Source: Diospyros lotus
Taxonomy: Eukaryota > Streptophyta > Magnoliopsida > Ericales > Ebenaceae
NCBI RefSeq assembly: GCF_014633365.1
Contig: NC_068352.1
Coordinates: 4,332,393 to 4,396,392 of the forward strand
Direction of reading: 5' to 3'
Length of the DNA: 64,000 bases
Every line of letters begins with the position of its first letter. The stretch's first letter is position 1. This document shows positions 58,539 through 64,000 of this stretch, piece by piece. Made by a program: the position numbers and the translations under genes. Below the pieces are notes generated by a model. That model was given only the letters and a program-made list of their open reading frames with translations, made no database searches and was not told the DNA's origin.

Positions 58539-61412
58539 TGTAATACCCCGTATTGGCATAAGGTTGCTACATAATTTCGAGGGGCTTTGGATATCGAAAA
58601 ATGGGTTTGATAGTAAAATAAATCGCTGAATCAGCTGCAGGGAGTACCCCGAGACTTAAATGCCTAAAGAAAATGGTACATCAGTATCGAGTAGTACAAG
58701 ATAAGATTTATGGTACGGAAAGAAATCGGATCGGAGTTAATTTTTGATATAGCTTCAGTTCGAGCTGAAAATTGAATTGTTGGTAGGGAGCACCTCAGAA
58801 TTTAGATGTTTAAAAAAAAAAAAGGATATATTAGATTATAGTTGTTTTAATAAAAGATATTATGGTGTATCATGTTAAAAAAAAAAAAAAATTGCAGCAT
58901 GAAGCATGGCCGCCACACTTACCATCGTTGCTGTCAAATCAGCGACCAGGGCATGGCCGAGCCTGGCATGGATGTGGGGGTGGTCTATAGCTCACGTTAC
59001 CCCTTGTGATTGGTTGAGAGAGGCTCGGATTTGGTTATAAATAACCGAGTTTTGGTTGAGGATTTCCATCAAAGTTCATAGGCTTAGATCGAGAGTTTGG
59101 GAAGGAATTTGAGTGTTTTGATAAGGGGATTTTGTTCTCTAGGTCGTGAGAAGCAATTCTAGAGATTTTGAGAGTTTTTGGAGTGGTATAAGGGGTGTTT
59201 TCGCATTCGACCGCATATATATATATATATATATTGAGTGAAAGTTGAAATCGGCTTGTAGAGTGAACGATCGAAGGATCTAATAAGGGGCTTCTAATTT
59301 GGAAAGTTTCGTGTCAATCGGATTTCGAATCGGAGGTCAATTTAGTTTGCTGGAGTTCGATGGCGAGCGGCTTGGGTGAGCTATTTTCGGCTAAATTGGA
59401 ATGCTTTCGGTGGTTTTTTCCGACCAAGAGGTGTACCATTGGGATCGACTAAGGGAGAGGAGTAGCCTGGTGTCATTAGTTCAAGTTTCCGGTGTGCCGG
59501 CGCCGAAGAGATGACTGGAGGTAATTTCTGTATTTTTTAAATATTGAAAATATAGAAAATTCTAGAAAAAATAGAATTAAAAGAAATAAAATTCTGTAAA
59601 AATATCCAGAAATTCAAGAAAAAGGAATATTTTATTTTGACGAATTTTTATTTTGAAAATTTCTTGAGGAGATAATTATTTTGAATTTTTGAAAGGAAAG
59701 GTAAATGGAAAATAAATATGAGGGATTTTTATAAAATTATGAGAAACTTCCAGAAGGATAAGGAATTTATTTTATGAGTTTTGGTGATTTTGTGTGGAGG
59801 AGATTCGAAGGAAATCAAGGAAAAATAAATTTTCTCAAGGAAAAGTAATTATGGAAATTTGAGAAAATAGGAGCAAAATCTAGAAAATTTTCAGAAAATT
59901 CTAGAGGCTTATAAATATTGTTTTATTAATTCATGTGGAGAAAAATTTGAAAAAAATGCTTGAAGAGGTAATTATTTGGAATTATCGAGAGAAAATTAGG
60001 AAGAAATTAGAGAAAATTTATGAGAAAATTGGGAAAATAGATATTTATTTTCCTTTGAATACATATGATGTCTAGGGTATCGTTGAGGCTTGAGGTTGAA
60101 CAATAGTGCGCCTGGCACAAGAATCGAGGTCGGGCACACATTTCGAAGAATCTTAAATTTAGCCCAATGTGAATGGTTCTACCGGAAAAACTTGTTTTGT
60201 GGCATGTGAATGGTTTCCTGTGAGTTGTTCAATCCAATTCCTGTGTATATTCTTGTTACTTTTGATCACTTTTGATTTATCATGAGTGGTTGGTTTCGTG
60301 CGATGGTTTGTCTAAATGATTATTTACACATGCATTGAATTTTGTACTCATTGAAACGTTGATTTTATGTTATGCATGTCATGATTTTTGGCATTGGCAT
60401 GTTATATGTTGTCCATGTGGGACGCGGGTTGTTAACTTGTGATGTGTCCCTTAAGTGACAGCACTCGGGATGCGTGTCGAGAATTAATGCTATGTGACCC
60501 ACTTGGGACGGGGTTGAGATGGACTTCGCCCTACGGCACTCAAGTGGTGCTGTTGAGAGTGGATACCACCCCGGTTGTTGGCTCAAGTGGCGAGGCTGAG
60601 AGTGGACACCACCTTAGGTTCCTTTGAGCAATAGCATTAATACTGAGATGTCGTTGATTCCGGGGATAGTGCTGATGTGATACTCTTGGGGCTACGGTTG
60701 CATTGGGTTTTGGAAAGCTTTTGAGTAGGAACGTAATGCCTAACAATGACAATGGGGGTGATTCTTGGGTTCATATGTCGAGGTTTTCCCTCTTAAGTAG
60801 GATTGTGTTTGCCAATGAGTCAGTGTGGTCATGTCGCCTTTAGAGAGATTGCATTTTCCTCGGTTAGAGCTAAGTGTTATGTGGGATTCTCTTAGGTTGG
60901 GGCATGTCAGGATTAGTCGGTTTTATATATGATTTTACATATTTTCACGAAAATGTTTTTGAACTCTCACTTAGATGATTCAGCATTTAATTTGGACTAT
61001 GTCCCTGGAATATTCAAACGTTCCAGATGAAAGTAGTGGCGCCAAAGGAAAGAAAGTCGTCGAGATGTAGCTGCTATGTTTAGTTTTCGTAGGTTTTTGT
61101 TTATGATTACGATGTTCAGAGGTTATGTAATATTTTGATATTCTCATGTGAAACATCGATATGATTATTTAACTGTAAAAGGAATTTGTTGATTATATAT
61201 CATTAAGGTTTCGATCTTGATTCCGCTGATGCGATTGATAATATTTGTCTTAGTTTATTAATTTTTAAATTTTAATATGTTGAGAAGGTGCAATCGAGAT
61301 TGTCGAGAAATAATTATGATGAATGTATGTATATCGAGAGGCTTATGATGAACGCGCATTATTTAAAAATTTTGAAAATATATTTTTTTTTCTCAAAAAA
61401 AGGGACGTTACA
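58539..61412 (+). mobile_element. Tekay-like gypsy solo LTR (2874 bp)
   Basis: Starts TGTAATACCCCG and ends GGGACGTTACA. TGTAT lies at 58534-58538 and 61413-61417, a perfect 5-base duplication. There is no internal region. The TATA box TATAAATAA is at 59036-59044. It shares the 60970-61035 block with the other two long LTRs. Short frames near 60365-60752 have no recognised domain. Confidence 0.93.
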
Positions 61413-61417
61413 TGTAT

Positions 61418-61804
61418 CCTAAAAACATAATAAATAATATATTTATAGTACTTTTATATATATATGTTAACTCATAGACTAATTTAAATAAGTAGAGACA
61501 TGAGCCTAAATCCAAATAGATGTGAGTTTTTTACTCAAATATCCAAATTTGGATATGAGTCTTAATTTAAATATTTTAAAGCACGTGTACAGCTTTCAAA
61601 ATGGATATTTTTAAAAAAAATTAATTTTTATATAATATGACAAAAAAAACATTGAAGGATGGGATAAGGAGGAGCTTTCCTGGCAGTTTCCGACCTCGAA
61701 AGTTCTTCCGTCAATCAAATCCACACTCCATTAACTTGGTAAGAAAAGAAATTAAAAAAAAATAAAAATAAACTCCACCCAATGCGACTTCGCCTGGCTC
61801 CACC
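61418..61804. other. Intergenic, no gene seen
   Basis: AT-rich. The minus frame at 61715-61936 runs into the MITE and is not a gene. Confidence 0.5.
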
Positions 61805-61990
61805 GAGTGCGATTTTGTTCACCCCTTTAACGGGGTGAACATCACCCTTATAATTCTTGTGAGGGTGAAAAAGGCAACGAAACGGCATAAAATATTTTAT
61901 ACCGTTATGCCGTTCTGTTGCCTTTTTCACCCTCACAGTTTTGTGAGGGTGATGTTCACCCCGTGAAAGGGGGTGAACAAAATTGCACTC
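61805..61990. mobile_element. Mutator-type foldback MITE 2 (186 bp)
   Basis: Starts GAGTGCGATTTTGTTCACCC and ends GTGAACAAAATTGCACTC. GGCTCCACC lies at 61796-61804 and 61991-61999, a perfect 9-base duplication. Almost the whole element is one palindrome around TAAAATATTTTATA, with CACCCT...AGGGTG hairpins in the arms. It has the same ends as MITE 1 but a different core. Confidence 0.95.
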
Positions 61991-62490
61991 GGCTCCACCA
62001 CACCTTTTATACGGTCCACAAAATAATGATGAAATTATATAATATTATATTTTACTTAATACTTTACACCTATTCAACAATTTTGAAAAGTCAAAATCAA
62101 ATTAAATGCAAAGGGGATATTTTCGTCTAATAAAATTAATTAAAAAAAATTCTATTTACAGACAATTTTTTACTCTTCGTAGTCATAATTAAAATAAATT
62201 TAATAATTACTCTTCACACCTACAATTATTACTTGTTGCAACCACCTATATTCTAAAATTGTCTTTATATATCCATACATTGCGTCGTCCCCTTCTTTAT
62301 CGCAACTCGCCGTCGTTATTTATAGCATTTGTTGTTTCTCTGCAACCCCCATTCGTCGCTGTCGCTTCCTTACAATCACGTCTCTCTGCTGTGCGGTTGG
62401 TGAGATAATTTTTAGTTACATTTTTTGGGTTTGAAGATTTGAACTTGAAGGCTAGAAGGGGAGAGCTTGGATGGGCGGAGTTGGGGGTTG
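61991..62490. other. Intergenic, no gene seen
   Basis: AT-rich, then a pyrimidine-rich part at about 62280-62400. Confidence 0.45.
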
Positions 62491-62514
62491 CTTGGGTTCG
62501 GAGGCGGTGGCGGT

Positions 62515-62790
62515 GGCCTCCGAACCTTGGGTTCGGATCGGTCATCGCCATTGAAGGAAGGCAATCGAAACTTGGGTTTCAGAAGCGGCCCGCGCCTCCG
62601 AAACCCAGGTTTCAGAGGCGCCCAACACCTCCAAACTCTAGAGTTCGAAGGCATGGGATGCCTCTGAAACTTGGGTTTCGAAGGCTTGAGCCGCGCCTCC
62701 AAAACTTGGGTTTCGAAGGTGCCCAGCACCTCCAAACTCTAGAGTTCTGAGGCAGCCCATGCCTCCGAATCCTAGAGTTCGGAGGGTTGG
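62515..62790. repeat. Array of about eight short palindromes, period about 33 bp
   Basis: Units such as GCCTCCGAAACCCAGGTTTC + AGAGGC and CCTCCAAACTCTAGAGTTC + GAAGG recur at about 62518, 62566, 62594, 62625, 62660, 62693, 62727 and 62760. They alternate between a CCAGG/TTGGG centre and a CTAGAG centre. A lone ninth copy is at 63679-63702. Arginine/proline-rich frames on both strands here come from the array. Confidence 0.85.
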
Positions 62791-62829
62791 GCGCTGGACT
62801 CCCTTTTATATAATCCATCCCAAACACAC

Positions 62830-63678
62830 ATTAAAATAATTCAACCAGCAACCTCAACCTCAAGTGGCAACAACCAATACAATTAATTCTTCTTCCAGAT
62901 CGATCCACAAGTCCAGTTTTCTGTCACTCTCATGGCTACCACCACATTTATTAATTTTAGTTTTACTGTATACAATCAATTATATATAAATTTTAGATTT
63001 TTAATTATTTTTATTTATATTTTTTTTTCTTTCAAAGATAATTATATCTCTTGTTAAGTTTTCTGCGGTCTTTTTATTTTTATTTTTTATAAATTTTATT
63101 CATTTCATCCATTTGTTTTGTAAATATATTAGTCTTTTTCTTATACCTCACTCTCATAAGTAATGAAAGAAAATTAATATATTTACAAAAAACTTATTCA
63201 TAAAAATGATGATTGAGTGATGTCACAGTCATGAACTTGAATAGCAAGAGACATTAATCAGATTAAAACTATGTATAAAGTTTTAAATTTATATGATCTT
63301 TTATCATACTTAAATTTTAATAAACAAATGCTACCAAAATAACATGACAACATCATTTTTATAAGTAGGAGCTATTTTAGTGTTTTTATAATTCTTTCAT
63401 AGATAGCATGCAAAACTTAATTAACAAATCGTATGTTTTAAATAAAAACTGTGAATAAAAATTTAACCTGGATGTCATTGCCAAGTCACAACGAAAGAAA
63501 CACAAAGTCGTCGGTTGGCTGTAAATACTTGACAACCCTAATACAAGAAAGAGTGCAATAGAAGTAATGTAGCAGTAGGAGTGGTGTGTAGGAGAACCAC
63601 TTGTGGAAGTTGTGAGTGATGATGTCTGTGTGTGTATTTATACAATACATAAAATTAAAAAAAAAAAAAGGATAAACC
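62830..63678. other. Intergenic, AT-rich
   Basis: No gene was recognised. The minus frame at 63486-63833 is low complexity. Confidence 0.45.
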
Positions 63679-63799
63679 CTCTGAACTCTAGGGTTCGGAG
63701 GCCTGATGGTTCGATGGCTTTTTAATAATTTTTGTTTAATAATTTTTTTTATTGTAATGTTCATAATTTTTGTTAATATTTTTGTGCTATTTTGTAGGT

Positions 63800-63889
63800 A
63801 TGGTAGGTGGTAGAAGAGGTGAAGCTTCTTCATCTCGCCAAGCTTCTTCGTCTCGGGAGCGTCCTACTGCGTTGACGAGATGGATTTAA
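63800..63889 (+). other. Possible short coding segment, unidentified
   Basis: An ATG at 63800, just after TTTTGTAG, opens a 29-codon frame (MVGGRRGEASSSRQASSSRE...) ending TAA. The Ser/Arg-rich start resembles leaders of some plant transposase-related proteins, but nothing conserved follows in the window. It could equally be chance. Confidence 0.2.
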
Positions 63890-64000
63890 AAGAAAATGGA
63901 TGAGTCGTTGATAATAATATGAGAGAAAATAGATTTGAGAGAAAATAGATTAGTATGGGTATGAGTCTGAAATAAGAAAGATGAGAGATTTGAGGAAAAA

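Noticed and set aside
62297..62827. Arginine/proline-rich frames on both strands as genes
   Set aside because: They are periodic translations of the 33-base palindrome array.

Overview
The window is nuclear DNA of a flowering plant, probably a eudicot. It is AT-rich, with GT-AG introns of about 100-600 bp, autoinhibited Ca2+-ATPase and nodulin-like transporter sequences, plant-type copia and gypsy retrotransposons with initiator-Met-tRNA primer sites, CACTA/hAT/Mutator/Harbinger-type DNA elements, and tRNA-derived SINEs. There is no operon, phage, CRISPR or bacterial content. The species cannot be named from the sequence.

Only one locus looks like a possibly expressed gene. It is a two-exon half-length nodulin-like MFS transporter (5331-6296, +) with G-boxes and a TATA box upstream. 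Two other host genes are broken: two exons of a chloroplast CBS/DUF21 (CorC-like) protein (15756-16520, +), and an autoinhibited Ca2+-ATPase (18527-26813, -). The ATPase lost all four signature motifs and its nucleotide-binding domain, and was split by a complete copia element and a hAT MITE.

Most of the rest is nested mobile DNA. In order: long gypsy LTR remnants (1-3205); the MFS locus; copia C (8.1-14.6 kb, -) holding a CACTA element that holds a Harbinger-type element; the CBS pseudogene; the ATPase pseudogene with copia A (19856-25678, +); a hAT transposase scrap and a SINE (28-29.6 kb); a three-LTR tandem array of a non-autonomous gypsy element (30.5-41.6 kb) interrupted by a CRM-like gypsy element (32296-37700, -); copia B (41.6-52.46 kb, -) carrying two CACTA elements and a hAT MITE; SSR-rich DNA and a second SINE (54.3 kb); a solo LTR containing a second solo LTR containing a Mutator-type MITE (55067-58501); a third solo LTR (58539-61412); a second Mutator-type MITE (61805-61990); and a cluster of short palindromes (62.5-62.8 kb).

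Target-site duplications could be read by eye for most insertions, so the order of events can be reconstructed. No novel defence or metabolic system was found. The most unusual items are the catalytically stripped P-type ATPase frame, the palindrome arrays of the CACTA family, and the pair of foldback Mutator-type MITEs that share ends but not cores.
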